This document shows, piece by piece, positions 23,443 through 31,477 of a DNA stretch of 37,577 bases; the stretch's first letter is position 1; each line of letters opens with the position of its first letter. Under the pieces are notes generated by a model. The model was given only the letters and a program-made list of their open reading frames with translations, had not been told where the DNA came from and searched no databases. The DNA comes from Planctomycetota bacterium (GTDB lineage: Bacteria > Planctomycetota > JAJSAM01 > JAJVHW01). The stretch covers positions 1 to 37,577 of the forward strand of contig JAIOPE010000017.1 in the NCBI GenBank assembly GCA_021414065.1, given 5' to 3'. The position numbers were made by a program, and so were the translations under genes.

Positions 23443-26400
23443 TCACTTCGACGCGAGCGACGCGGCCTCTTTCAACAGCGCCGCAGACGGTGCGGGCGTC
23501 CAGGTGGCGACGTCGGCGGCGATCTGGCGGGCGTCGTCGAACAGGCCGCGCGCTGCCAGGCTGCCCGCCAGAGCGATTGCGGTTCGAGCTCGGCCGTCGG
23601 GGTCGCGGAACGGGGCGGCGGCGTGCAGCGTGAGGCAGGTGCGGCGGCTCCGGTCGGCGTCGCCGGCGTCTCCCGCGGCGTCGGCGGCGATCGCACGGGT
23701 GTCCCACAGGCTCGCGAGGCGCGGCCTGAGTTTCACCGCGCGGATCGCGAAGCGGAGGGCGGCGGCGCCGTTGCCCGGGGTCTTCGCCAACACGCAGGCG
23801 AGGTCGTTCAGATAGTCGGTGTTCCCGGGCGCGAGTTCCACGCACCGTTCGAACTCCCGGAGCGCCGCCGCGAGGTCTCCGACGCTGTAGGCGCTCACCC
23901 CGAGCACGAACCTGAGGATTGGCTCCGACCGGTCGGGCAGGTCCGTCTCCGATGCCACGAACTGCATGCCCGTGCGCGCGGCCGCCTCGGCGTCCTTCAT
24001 CGACGACAGGCGCAGGAGAGCATCGGCTTCGATCGCCCAGGCAGCGGCGGTCTGCGCAGTCGTCAGCGCGGACACGGCTCGCGCGCGCCGCACGAGATCC
24101 ACTGCGCGCGACGCGGAATCGGTCTGCATGGCCGCGACGCGGGCCGCGAAGAGAACCGCTTCGGCGTCGTCCTTCGGTCGCGTCGCCATGAGTTCGGAAG
24201 CCACCGCGACGGCATCGGCGTGTCGGTCGCACGCGACGAGCGCGCTGACGAGTGACTGGGCGAGGGACAGGTCGCCCGGATGCTGTGCGCACGTGGCGCG
24301 GAGAACGTCTGCGGCGGCGTCGAATCGGCCGATCCTGGAGAGTTGGTCTGCGGCCATGACGTCGAGCGTCACGTCCTGTGGGTGCGCAGCTTGCCACCGC
24401 TTCGCGCGGCGCACTGCGAGGTCCACGCTGTCGCCGCGCAGTTCGACCGCGATCAGTCCGGCCTCAGCGACGGCGTCCGACGGGTTGGCCCGTTGGACTT
24501 CTTCGAAGGCAGCCGTCGCGCCCGGCATGTCCCCGTCGGCGAGGCACACGCTGCCGCGGAGGAGCATGACGGCCGACGAGCCCGGCTCGAGCTTCGCCGC
24601 CTGTTCGAGGTTGGACCGGGCGAGCGACGCGCTGCCGACGAGCGACTCGGCCGACGCCGCGAGCAGGCGCAGCGCGAACGCCTGCTGCTTCGTGGCGCGC
24701 GGCGAGCGGAGTCCCTGCTCCGCGACCGCGGCCGACGCAACGAAGTCACCGCGGTCGGCCAGGATCTGGGAGAGCCGCGCGGCCGCCGCCGGGTGATCCG
24801 GCGAGAGCGTGAGCGCGAACCGGGAGCAACGCTCGTTGAATGCCGTGTCCTTCGACGCGGCCGCGCCGGCGAAAGCGTCAGCGGCGGCGACGCGCAGCGA
24901 GTCCGGGCCGCCGAGAATCTCGACGCTGCGTCGGATCTCGTCCAGGCCCTCCTGCGTGCGGCCCGACCTGAGGGCCGCGGAACCCAGCACGAACCTGGCC
25001 ACGGCGTCGCGACCCAGTTCTTCGCGGAACGGAGCGATCTCCGCCCAGGCGTCCTCCCACCTGTGCTCGGCGATGAGGATGCGCGCCCGGAGAGTCGCCG
25101 CGAGCGCGCGTGGGGCGGACGCCGACAGCGAGGCGACCGCGCGCGTCGCCTCGGCGCACGCTTCCTCGGACTCGGGATTCGCGTCGAGCACCGCGTGCAC
25201 GAGGACGTCAACCGAGCCCGGGTCGCCCTTCGACTCCGCGAGCACTCGGCGCGCCTCGGCCGCAGCGTCTTTGACTCGTCCGACGAGCAGGAAGACGCGC
25301 GCGAGCAAGCCGCTTGCACCGTTCTCGCGCAGTCGATCCGCCGCCTGATCGATGGTCGCGCCGTCGATCCGCAGGCGCAGCAGGGAGACCATGTCCGCCA
25401 GGGACCGGTGCCCGGTCACGTCCACGCGTTCGAGCGTGCGCAGAGCTGCCGCGCGGTCGCCGTCGCGCAACTCCGACTCCGCGCAGCAAATCGCAGCATC
25501 GGCGTCTGTCGGGTCCAGAACCACGACACGCCGCAGGTCGCACGCGGCGTCCGCCCATCGATTTCCGAGCGAGCGCGCGCGCCCTCGCAGCTTGAGCATC
25601 CGCGTCGCGTCCGGGTGGCGGTCCAGGTAGCAGGTGGAAGCAACGACCGCGCCGACAGTGTCCATCGCCGCGATGTGCGCCTCCGCCTCGGCGACGCAGA
25701 CGTCCTCGTCGTCCGGGAGGAGTCGTCTCGCGCGCTGGAGCGCGAACGCAGCGCGCGTCGGGCCGTCGAGGGCCCTCGACGCGGAGTGCGCCTCGGCGAG
25801 GAGCAGCCACGTCTCGGGCAGGCCCGGAGCGGACTCGGTGGCGCGCGTGGCGAGCGCCACAGCTTCGGTCGCCTCGCGCAGCGCGATCCTCAAGCGGGCG
25901 GCCGCCATCTGGACCGACACGCCCGGCCGAGGCGCGGCGAGAAAGGGCTCGAGCGAAGCGAGCGCGGAGATGAGCGACGCGTTGCCGGCCGTCGCAGCCA
26001 TTTCGTCCAAGGCGAGCAGCGCGATTCTGGCCTCGGCGACTCCGTCGGGAAGAGCGCGAGCCTGCGCGTAGGCGATCCTCGCCGCAGACGGGTCGCGGTT
26101 CGCTCTGAGCGCGTCTCCCAGGATGAGCGAGCACGTCAGGTCGTCGGGCCGCAGATCGGCGGCACGCCGCGCAGCGGCGAGCGCTGGGCCGACCGCGCCG
26201 CGTCGGAGCAGAAGGCTCACGCGGGCCGCCGACACGCCGCCGGACGGGTCGTGCCGCGCCGCCACGGTCGTCAGGGCGTCCTCGGCGAGGCCGGCCTCGC
26301 CGGTCGCGGTCAACGGGAGCGAGATCGCCGACGCCATCTCCAACGTGGGCTCGGTCTCGAGTGCCTGGATCAGGTCCGCGCGGGCCGCCTCGCGGTCCCT

Positions 26401-27447
26401 TCGCCACGCGAGCAGAGCGCGCGCCCGAATCACGAGTAGCCTCGCACGAACGCGGTCGGGGATGGCTGCGCCGCCGCGGTCGATCCCGTCGGTCGCCGTC
26501 GCGTAGGCGTCCGCCGACGCACCGACGCACAGTTGCAGGTGCGCGAGCGCCATCGCGCCCACTCCGGCGTCGGCCCACGACGACGGGTCCGTCATCGCAA
26601 CGCGCGCCTCCTCGATCGCCGTGACGGCTTCCGGCGGATAGGACTCGGTCGGCAGCGTGCCGTAGAGCCGCAGGTAGCACTCGGCCGTCAGGATCTTGGC
26701 CTGGACGTTGCCCGGATCACGGACCACGGCCCGTCGGAGCGCCGCAAGGGCGGCCTGCACGTCGCCGCCGGGGCGGGACAGTTCGAGCTCCGCGATGATC
26801 CGCTCGGCGGTTCCGTCGCCTGCGGGAAGGGCTGCGGCGCGGCGCGCGTGCTCCAGCGCCCGATCCAGGTTCCCCGCCTCGCGTTCGCAGACGGAGAGGA
26901 AGATCTGCGCCCCGAGCAGGTTCGGGTCGAGCTCGGCGGCGCGTCGGGCGCTCGGAAGGTAGGTGTCCGGCGACATCTTGAGCTGTCGGTAGCACGTCGC
27001 GAGGCTGTACCAGGACTCGGCGTCGCGCGGACGCGCCTGCGTTGCCGCCTCGAACGACTTCGCTGCGGCTTCATACCGCCCGGCGAGGTACTGCTCGACG
27101 CCCTCTGCCTTCCAGGCATACCCCGGTTTCTCGGCTCGCTCGCGTGCCAGCGCGATCGCAGCGCCAACGACGGCAACCAAGAATATGCCCCAGCGCGCCG
27201 CGCGGACGACCGGCAGTCTCGAACGCGAGAACCGCCGCGGGGTGATCGTTCCGCCGCATCCGGTGCAGGTGCTCAAGTACAGGCTGTGCAGCGTGCCGCA
27301 GGGGCACATCCCGGCGAACGTGGTCGCGCAGCGCTGGCACGCGTCGGCAGACGGGTCCTGCCAGCGACCGCACGAATAGCAGCGCACGCGCGGCGGAAGC
27401 ACGGGCGACGGTGCTGCGGGCTGAGGCACGGACGCGCGTTGTACCAA
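23443..27447 (-). CDS. Large zinc-ribbon, membrane-anchored TPR protein
   Basis: The 1,334-residue protein has two short zinc-ribbon-like clusters near the N-terminus: Cys23/26 with Cys37/40, and Cys48/50 with Cys61/64. One membrane segment follows (WGIFLVAVVGAAIALA, 86-101). The remaining 1,200 residues are tandem TPR helices, beginning YLAGRYEAAAKSFEAATQAR. With basic residues before the membrane segment, the ribbons should be cytoplasmic and the TPR part outside. TPR arrays are protein-binding scaffolds; an assembly role at the cell envelope is inferred. The first codon is TTG 27447, nine bases after the stop of the PEP-CTERM gene; GTG 27429 is an alternative. That spacing suggests co-transcription. 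The frame is open and regular throughout, with no sign of a frameshift. Confidence 0.87.
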   Translation of the reverse strand: MVQRASVPQPAAPSPVLPPRVRCYSCGRWQDPSADACQRCATTFAGMCPCGTLHSLYLSTCTGCGGTITPRRFSRSRLPVVRAARWGIFLVAVVGAAIALARERAEKPGYAWKAEGVEQYLAGRYEAAAKSFEAATQARPRDAESWYSLATCYRQLKMSPDTYLPSARRAAELDPNLLGAQIFLSVCEREAGNLDRALEHARRAAALPAGDGTAERIIAELELSRPGGDVQAALAALRRAVVRDPGNVQAKILTAECYLRLYGTLPTESYPPEAVTAIEEARVAMTDPSSWADAGVGAMALAHLQLCVGASADAYATATDGIDRGGAAIPDRVRARLLVIRARALLAWRRDREAARADLIQALETEPTLEMASAISLPLTATGEAGLAEDALTTVAARHDPSGGVSAARVSLLLRRGAVGPALAAARRAADLRPDDLTCSLILGDALRANRDPSAARIAYAQARALPDGVAEARIALLALDEMAATAGNASLISALASLEPFLAAPRPGVSVQMAAARLRIALREATEAVALATRATESAPGLPETWLLLAEAHSASRALDGPTRAAFALQRARRLLPDDEDVCVAEAEAHIAAMDTVGAVVASTCYLDRHPDATRMLKLRGRARSLGNRWADAACDLRRVVVLDPTDADAAICCAESELRDGDRAAALRTLERVDVTGHRSLADMVSLLRLRIDGATIDQAADRLRENGASGLLARVFLLVGRVKDAAAEARRVLAESKGDPGSVDVLVHAVLDANPESEEACAEATRAVASLSASAPRALAATLRARILIAEHRWEDAWAEIAPFREELGRDAVARFVLGSAALRSGRTQEGLDEIRRSVEILGGPDSLRVAAADAFAGAAASKDTAFNERCSRFALTLSPDHPAAAARLSQILADRGDFVASAAVAEQGLRSPRATKQQAFALRLLAASAESLVGSASLARSNLEQAAKLEPGSSAVMLLRGSVCLADGDMPGATAAFEEVQRANPSDAVAEAGLIAVELRGDSVDLAVRRAKRWQAAHPQDVTLDVMAADQLSRIGRFDAAADVLRATCAQHPGDLSLAQSLVSALVACDRHADAVAVASELMATRPKDDAEAVLFAARVAAMQTDSASRAVDLVRRARAVSALTTAQTAAAWAIEADALLRLSSMKDAEAAARTGMQFVASETDLPDRSEPILRFVLGVSAYSVGDLAAALREFERCVELAPGNTDYLNDLACVLAKTPGNGAAALRFAIRAVKLRPRLASLWDTRAIAADAAGDAGDADRSRRTCLTLHAAAPFRDPDGRARTAIALAGSLAARGLFDDARQIAADVATWTPAPSAALLKEAASLASK

Positions 27448-27456
27448 CGACAGGAC

Positions 27457-28107
27457 TCAGGCGGCCGCGCCACTCCGTCGGACGGCCTTGCGACGACGCA
27501 GTCGCAGGCCGCCGAAGACGGCAGCGCCCAGGGCGAAGAGCGCGAAAGTGCCGGGCTCGGGATTGGAGACGGCGTCGAGGGTCAGCGTGGCGTTGGCGGG
27601 CAGGGTGAAGAAGACGAACGCCACCTGGTTGGTGCCTGCCGTGAACGCCGGGGAGTAGGAGTCGAACGGCGTCCGAAGCGAGAAGGTACTCGAGGCGTCG
27701 GGAACGGCCGTGGTGACGATCGTGGTGGAACTCGGGAACGAGCCACTGAAGGCGCCGGTTCCCCATGCGACTTGGGTGATCGTGACTCCTGAGCCGCTGT
27801 CTGTCAGCCCGTACAAGATGAGCCCAGGGTTCGACGCAGCACTGTCGAAGTTCAGCCTCAGGCGCAGCGTGGCTCCACCGGCACCGGCCGTGAACGTCAC
27901 CGTGATTCCGTCGGGCGCACCGCCCAGCGCGTGGTCGTCGGTGCCGCCGTCCGAGATCGTAGTCGACGCCAAGGATCCGGACCCTACCACGACGTTGGCG
28001 GCGTCGCCCGTTGACAGGTACTGGAAGTCCGCGAACGCGCTTGGCGCGGCGAACGCCATGGCGAGGACGAAAGCGAGAGCGGCGACGAGGGACGACATCC
28101 GTGACAC
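27457..28107 (-). CDS. PEP-CTERM sorting-domain protein
   Basis: The product has an N-terminal signal peptide (MSSLVAALAFVLAMAFAAPS, cut after AFA). A Gly/Ser/Thr-rich beta-sandwich-like body of about 150 residues follows. The classic C-terminal signal runs from about residue 182: NPEPGTFALFALGAAVFGG followed by RLRRRK. This signal directs cleavage by exosortase and release or anchoring at the envelope, often in bacteria with exopolysaccharide. No exosortase gene is in this window. GTG 28107 is preferred because GGAG lies eight bases upstream; ATG 28098 is an alternative. The 156-bp gap to the next gene holds a short inverted repeat but no convincing promoter. It probably shares a transcript with the large TPR gene downstream. 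Confidence 0.9.
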   Translation of the reverse strand: MSRMSSLVAALAFVLAMAFAAPSAFADFQYLSTGDAANVVVGSGSLASTTISDGGTDDHALGGAPDGITVTFTAGAGGATLRLRLNFDSAASNPGLILYGLTDSGSGVTITQVAWGTGAFSGSFPSSTTIVTTAVPDASSTFSLRTPFDSYSPAFTAGTNQVAFVFFTLPANATLTLDAVSNPEPGTFALFALGAAVFGGLRLRRRKAVRRSGAAA

Positions 28108-28263
28108 GCAGTCATCTCCGAGCTTTGTGGTCCTGAAGTCGGGCGCGAGGGCAGAAACCAGGGAGCAGAGGTGACTTCTATCACGCGCGCCACCGCAATC
28201 GTCCTGTCCTTTCTGTAAACGGACTGTTGCGGGCCCCGGGCTCGTTCGGCTCCGTCGCGACCT

Positions 28264-29586
28264 TTACAGCGCCGCGCCCTCGGGCGCGGGCGCCGGGGCG
28301 TCGGGCGAGTGGCCGAGTCGGCGCTCGTCGAGCCACGGCAGGAGGAGCAGGCCGGGGATGCCGAAGAGCGCCGAGACCGCGAAGAACGCGGGCCAGCCGA
28401 GGCGGTCGGCCAGCCAGCCGGCGGGGGCGCCGACGAACGTGCGGGGGAGGGCCATCAAGCTCGTGAGAAGCGCGAACTGCGTTGCGGCGAGGGCGGGGGA
28501 GCACTGTCGCTGGAGGAAGCCGAGGAAGCCGGCAGTGACCAGCCCCGCGCAGAAGTTCTCGACGATCACGGCGCCGGTGAGCGCGCCGAGGCTCGGGCCG
28601 GCAACGGCCAGACCCCAGAACGCGAGGTTGCTGACGGCTTGGAGTATCCCGTAGATCCAGAGCGCGCGGCGGAGTCCGACGCGGGCCGCGACGAAGCCGC
28701 CGGCCAGCGTCCCGGCGATCGTCACGAACACCCCGAGTCCCTGGCGGACGGAGGCGATCTGCTCCAGCGGGATTCCGGTCTGTCGAAGGAACGGCATCGT
28801 CATGGCTCCGGCGATGACGTCCGGCAGCTTGAAGAGGAGGATGAACGCCAGGACGAACCACGCCCCGCGCCGCGCCCAGAACTCGCGGAACGGCAGCACG
28901 ACGGCGTCGGCGATCGTTGCCGGGGGCGACGTGCGCTCGGGCGAGGGCGCCAGGAACGCGCCGACGAGTCCGACCGTGAGCAGTGCACCGCACGCGAGGT
29001 ACGTCGCTGACCAGGAGAACCCCGCGGGCCCTCGCAGGAGGAGCGCCCCGGCGCCCGATGCGAGCATGCCGATCCGGTAGCCGGTGACGTGGACCGATGC
29101 GCCGGGTGCCGCTTCGTCTTCACGCAGCGTCTCGGTGCGCCATGCGTCGATGACGATGTCCTGCGTGGCACTGGCGAACGCCACCGCGATTGCGGCCGAT
29201 GCGAGGAGGCCGATCGACGCCGCGGGGTCGCACGATGCGAGGGCTATGGTCGCAACCGCCAGCACGAGTTGCGCGGCGACGATCCACCCGCGGCGGGCAC
29301 CGAGCAGGCGTCCGAGGACCGGCGGCGCGAAGCGGTCGAGGAACGGCGCCCACAGGAACTTCAGCATGTACGGCGTCCCAACCGCTGCGAACGCGCCGAT
29401 CTCGGCGAGTTTCATCCCGTGGTCGGTGAGCCACAGCGCGAGCGTGTCGCCGGTCAGCGCGAGGGGCAGCCCGGAACTGAACCCGAGGAGCAGCACTGCG
29501 GCCATGCGGCGGGTCAGGTAGCTCTCGGAGAAGGTGGGGCGACGTCTCGTGGGCGGGTCCAGCGAAGGCGGCTGCGTGGGGGACAT
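28264..29586 (-). CDS. ampG: AmpG-like muropeptide MFS permease
   Basis: The 440-residue protein has about twelve hydrophobic segments and the wording of AmpG: LLGFSSGLPLALTGDTLALW, FLWAPFLDRFAPP, ARRGWIVAAQL, ASATQDIVIDAWRTE and GYRIGMLASGAGALLL. AmpG imports GlcNAc-anhydroMurNAc peptides from wall turnover for recycling. In some bacteria it also feeds beta-lactamase induction. ATG 29586 is chosen because AAGGGGGA stands six bases before it and the frame upstream has no family similarity. The C-terminus is a short Pro/Ala-rich tail. No ampC or ampR is present. It lies 35 bases downstream of the CorA-like gene on the same strand and could be co-transcribed. If the host is a planctomycete, the gene is consistent with a peptidoglycan-containing wall. 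Confidence 0.9.
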   Translation of the reverse strand: MSPTQPPSLDPPTRRRPTFSESYLTRRMAAVLLLGFSSGLPLALTGDTLALWLTDHGMKLAEIGAFAAVGTPYMLKFLWAPFLDRFAPPVLGRLLGARRGWIVAAQLVLAVATIALASCDPAASIGLLASAAIAVAFASATQDIVIDAWRTETLREDEAAPGASVHVTGYRIGMLASGAGALLLRGPAGFSWSATYLACGALLTVGLVGAFLAPSPERTSPPATIADAVVLPFREFWARRGAWFVLAFILLFKLPDVIAGAMTMPFLRQTGIPLEQIASVRQGLGVFVTIAGTLAGGFVAARVGLRRALWIYGILQAVSNLAFWGLAVAGPSLGALTGAVIVENFCAGLVTAGFLGFLQRQCSPALAATQFALLTSLMALPRTFVGAPAGWLADRLGWPAFFAVSALFGIPGLLLLPWLDERRLGHSPDAPAPAPEGAAL

Positions 29587-29621
29587 GGCGTTCCCCCTTT
29601 CATCGTCCGCGAAGGCCGGGT

Positions 29622-30629
29622 TCAGCGGCGGATCCAGCCCACGCGGCGGAACGTCCAGAACAGCAGTGCCGCGATCGTGACCATTCCTCCCATGAGCAGC
29701 CAGAACCCGTACTCGTGCTTGACGAGCGGGAGAACCTCGAAGTTCATGCCCCAGATTCCGGCCAGGAGACCGAGCGGGAGCATGATCACGCTGACCACGG
29801 TGAGCACGCCCGCGATCTCGCTCGTTCGGTTCGCGGCTTCGGTCTGGAGCGATCCGAGCACACCGTTGAGGAGGTCGCGGGAGTCGTCCACGGCCGACCG
29901 CACGGAGATCGCGTTCTCCTGGAGGTCGCGGAACGATGCGCGGCCCTCGTCCGAGACGAACGGCGTGCGCTTCGTCGCGAGCAGCATGCAGACGATGTGA
30001 AGGCTCGTGGCGAGCTTCTTCAGTGTGAGGATGTTGCGGCCGGCGACCTCGATCTGCTCCGCGTTCGAGGCGCACGATCGCCCCGGGGCGGGGCCGAACC
30101 CGTCGAGGAAGTTGTCGTTCGCGAGGTTCAGGTCGGCGTAGTCGTAGAGGCACCGCTGCAGGAAGAGGAACGCGACGAAGTTCGGCGTGCGCCCCGCCAG
30201 CCGGAACGCGTCGCCGCACGTGGCCTTGACCTCGTCCACGACGTCGAGCGGGCACGCGTGCCACGTCACGACGAAGTCCTTCCCGAGGATCACGAGCATG
30301 CGCGACGCTTCCATCGCCCGAATGCCAGCCGCCGTGTCGAGGTGTCGCTCGGGGCGGTCGATCTCGTAGAGACGGAAGGCCACGCAGTTCGGTCGTTCGA
30401 CGATCCAGGGCAGGATTTCCGGCGCATCGAGGCGATCGGCGACCTTCGCATCCACGCCGAGGCACGCGAGCAGGTCGAGCAGCGGCGTCTTCGTCGAAGA
30501 CTCGAGGTCGATCCACGAGAAGACGTCGGCGTCTCCCAGTTCGGTCGCCAATCGGTCTTCCCCGAACTCGCGGACCTCTCGGTCGCGGAGGCGGAAGCTG
30601 AACCCGTGGAAGCGCGAGGCGGTGGTCAC
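29622..30629 (-). CDS. CorA-family divalent cation channel
   Basis: The 335-residue protein has a large N-terminal cytoplasmic domain (1-270) opening with strand FSFRLRDREVREF and WIDLES. Long helices follow, ending in two membrane segments. The first runs SEIAGVLTVVSVIMLPLGLLAG into the signature GMN at 294-296. The second is YGFWLLMGGMVTIAALLFW, and the tail RRVGWIRR is basic. These are hallmarks of pentameric CorA/ZntB-type channels for Mg2+, Co2+ or Zn2+ at the inner membrane. The N-terminal domain is diverged from E. coli CorA, so ion specificity is open. The gene is divergent from the histone H1-like gene; the 177-bp gap carries that gene's promoter candidate. Confidence 0.9.
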   Translation of the reverse strand: MTTASRFHGFSFRLRDREVREFGEDRLATELGDADVFSWIDLESSTKTPLLDLLACLGVDAKVADRLDAPEILPWIVERPNCVAFRLYEIDRPERHLDTAAGIRAMEASRMLVILGKDFVVTWHACPLDVVDEVKATCGDAFRLAGRTPNFVAFLFLQRCLYDYADLNLANDNFLDGFGPAPGRSCASNAEQIEVAGRNILTLKKLATSLHIVCMLLATKRTPFVSDEGRASFRDLQENAISVRSAVDDSRDLLNGVLGSLQTEAANRTSEIAGVLTVVSVIMLPLGLLAGIWGMNFEVLPLVKHEYGFWLLMGGMVTIAALLFWTFRRVGWIRR

Positions 30630-30699
30630 GGGGCGTGAGTCTGCCGTCGGCCCGCCGTTGCGACTCCGCAGATTCCGCGTCCGGGAGCAAACGCGGGGC

Positions 30700-30727
30700 T
30701 TGAGGTGGATCGCCCGAGTGCTAGATT
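30700..30727 (+). promoter_or_regulatory. Sigma-70-like promoter for the histone H1-like gene
   Basis: TTGAGG (30700-30705) and TAGATT (30722-30727) are 16 bp apart. The start point would be near 30734, leaving a leader of about 70 bases that includes a CACGGC/GCCGTG hairpin. A strong Shine-Dalgarno, GAGGAGGT (30795-30802), stands four bases before the ATG. The combination suggests an abundantly made protein. Confidence 0.5.
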
Positions 30728-30806
30728 GCCGCGGACGCGGGGTTCATCCACGGCGCTGAGGCCGTGATCCCGCGGTCACGAGGACGGAGCTCACGAGGAG
30801 GTCCCG

Positions 30807-31181
30807 ATGCGTTCGACCAGGTCTGCAGCGGCGCGCCGCGGCGCGGCGAAGAAGTCCAAGGCCCCGGCGAAGAAGTCCCCGGCGAAGAAGGGCGGCAAGA
30901 AGGCCGCTCCGAAGAAGGCTGCGAAACCGGCGAAGAAGGCCGCCAAGAAGGCGACGAAGAAGGCGGCTCCGAAGAAGGCCGTTGCCAAGAAAGCCGTCGC
31001 GAAGAAGGCCGTTGCGAAAAAGGCCGTCGCGAAGAAGCCCGCCAAGAAGGCGGCTCCGGTGAAGGCGGTCAAGAAGCCGGCCCCGGTCGTCGTGCCTGCT
31101 CCGGTCGTGTCCGCTCCGGTTGCTGCCACTCCGGTTCCGGCCGCTCCCGCGCCGGCGCCGGTCGCCCACGAAGAAGAGTAG
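30807..31181 (+). CDS. Lys/Ala-rich histone H1-like DNA-binding protein
   Basis: The 124-residue product is almost only Lys, Ala, Pro and Val. A basic part (1-90) contains many AKK/PKK motifs and four consecutive KKAVA pentapeptides (residues 56-75, bases 30972-31031). A neutral Pro/Val/Ala tail (VVVPAPVVSAPVAATPVPAA) follows and ends in EEE. This is the composition of bacterial H1-like proteins (Hc1-like, AlgP-like), which bind and compact DNA without a fold of their own. The start is firm: GAGGAGGT four bases before the ATG and a good upstream promoter. The gene is flanked by the divergent CorA gene and a strong downstream inverted repeat. Such tandem pentapeptides vary in number between strains in other bacteria; the same is expected here but is not shown. 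Confidence 0.88.
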   Translation: MRSTRSAAARRGAAKKSKAPAKKSPAKKGGKKAAPKKAAKPAKKAAKKATKKAAPKKAVAKKAVAKKAVAKKAVAKKPAKKAAPVKAVKKPAPVVVPAPVVSAPVAATPVPAAPAPAPVAHEEE

Positions 31182-31424
31182 AACCACCTCCCGCCGATCT
31201 CATCTCGGGGCCCAGCGATACGACCACTCCTGTGACATGGGGTGGACGCATCGCGCGGGCTCCGTTTGGATTCCGCGGCGGAACCGGCCAGGCAATCCGA
31301 TCCGTCGCATTGAGCCGCGCTGGCAGACCGCGAGGAGCTCGCGCGGACCTGAACGGGGCCCACAAGGGCCCTCGGGCCGCCCATTGGCGTGGCGCGCACA
31401 CGGGCGTCCATCGGCTACATCTAC

Positions 31425-31477
31425 TACTGAGCGGCTGAACGGGCAGCGCGGAGCGCTGCCCGTTCAGCCGCTCAGTA
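31425..31477. terminator. 25-bp perfect inverted repeat between convergent genes
   Basis: The arm from 31425 to 31449 is exactly complementary to 31453-31477, with the 3-base loop GGA at 31450-31452. It lies between the plus-strand histone H1-like gene (243 bp before it) and the convergent minus-strand gene, whose stop codon (31472-31474) is inside the right arm. It is placed as a bidirectional terminator. No T-tract follows on either side. In the 31182-31424 gap before it I see no gene. Confidence 0.7.

Noticed and set aside
29587..30690. N-terminal extension of the AmpG-like frame across the CorA gene
   Set aside because: The frame is open but lies antiparallel in frame use to a complete CorA gene on the same strand. 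The ATG at 29586 has a strong ribosome-binding site and starts the recognisable family sequence.
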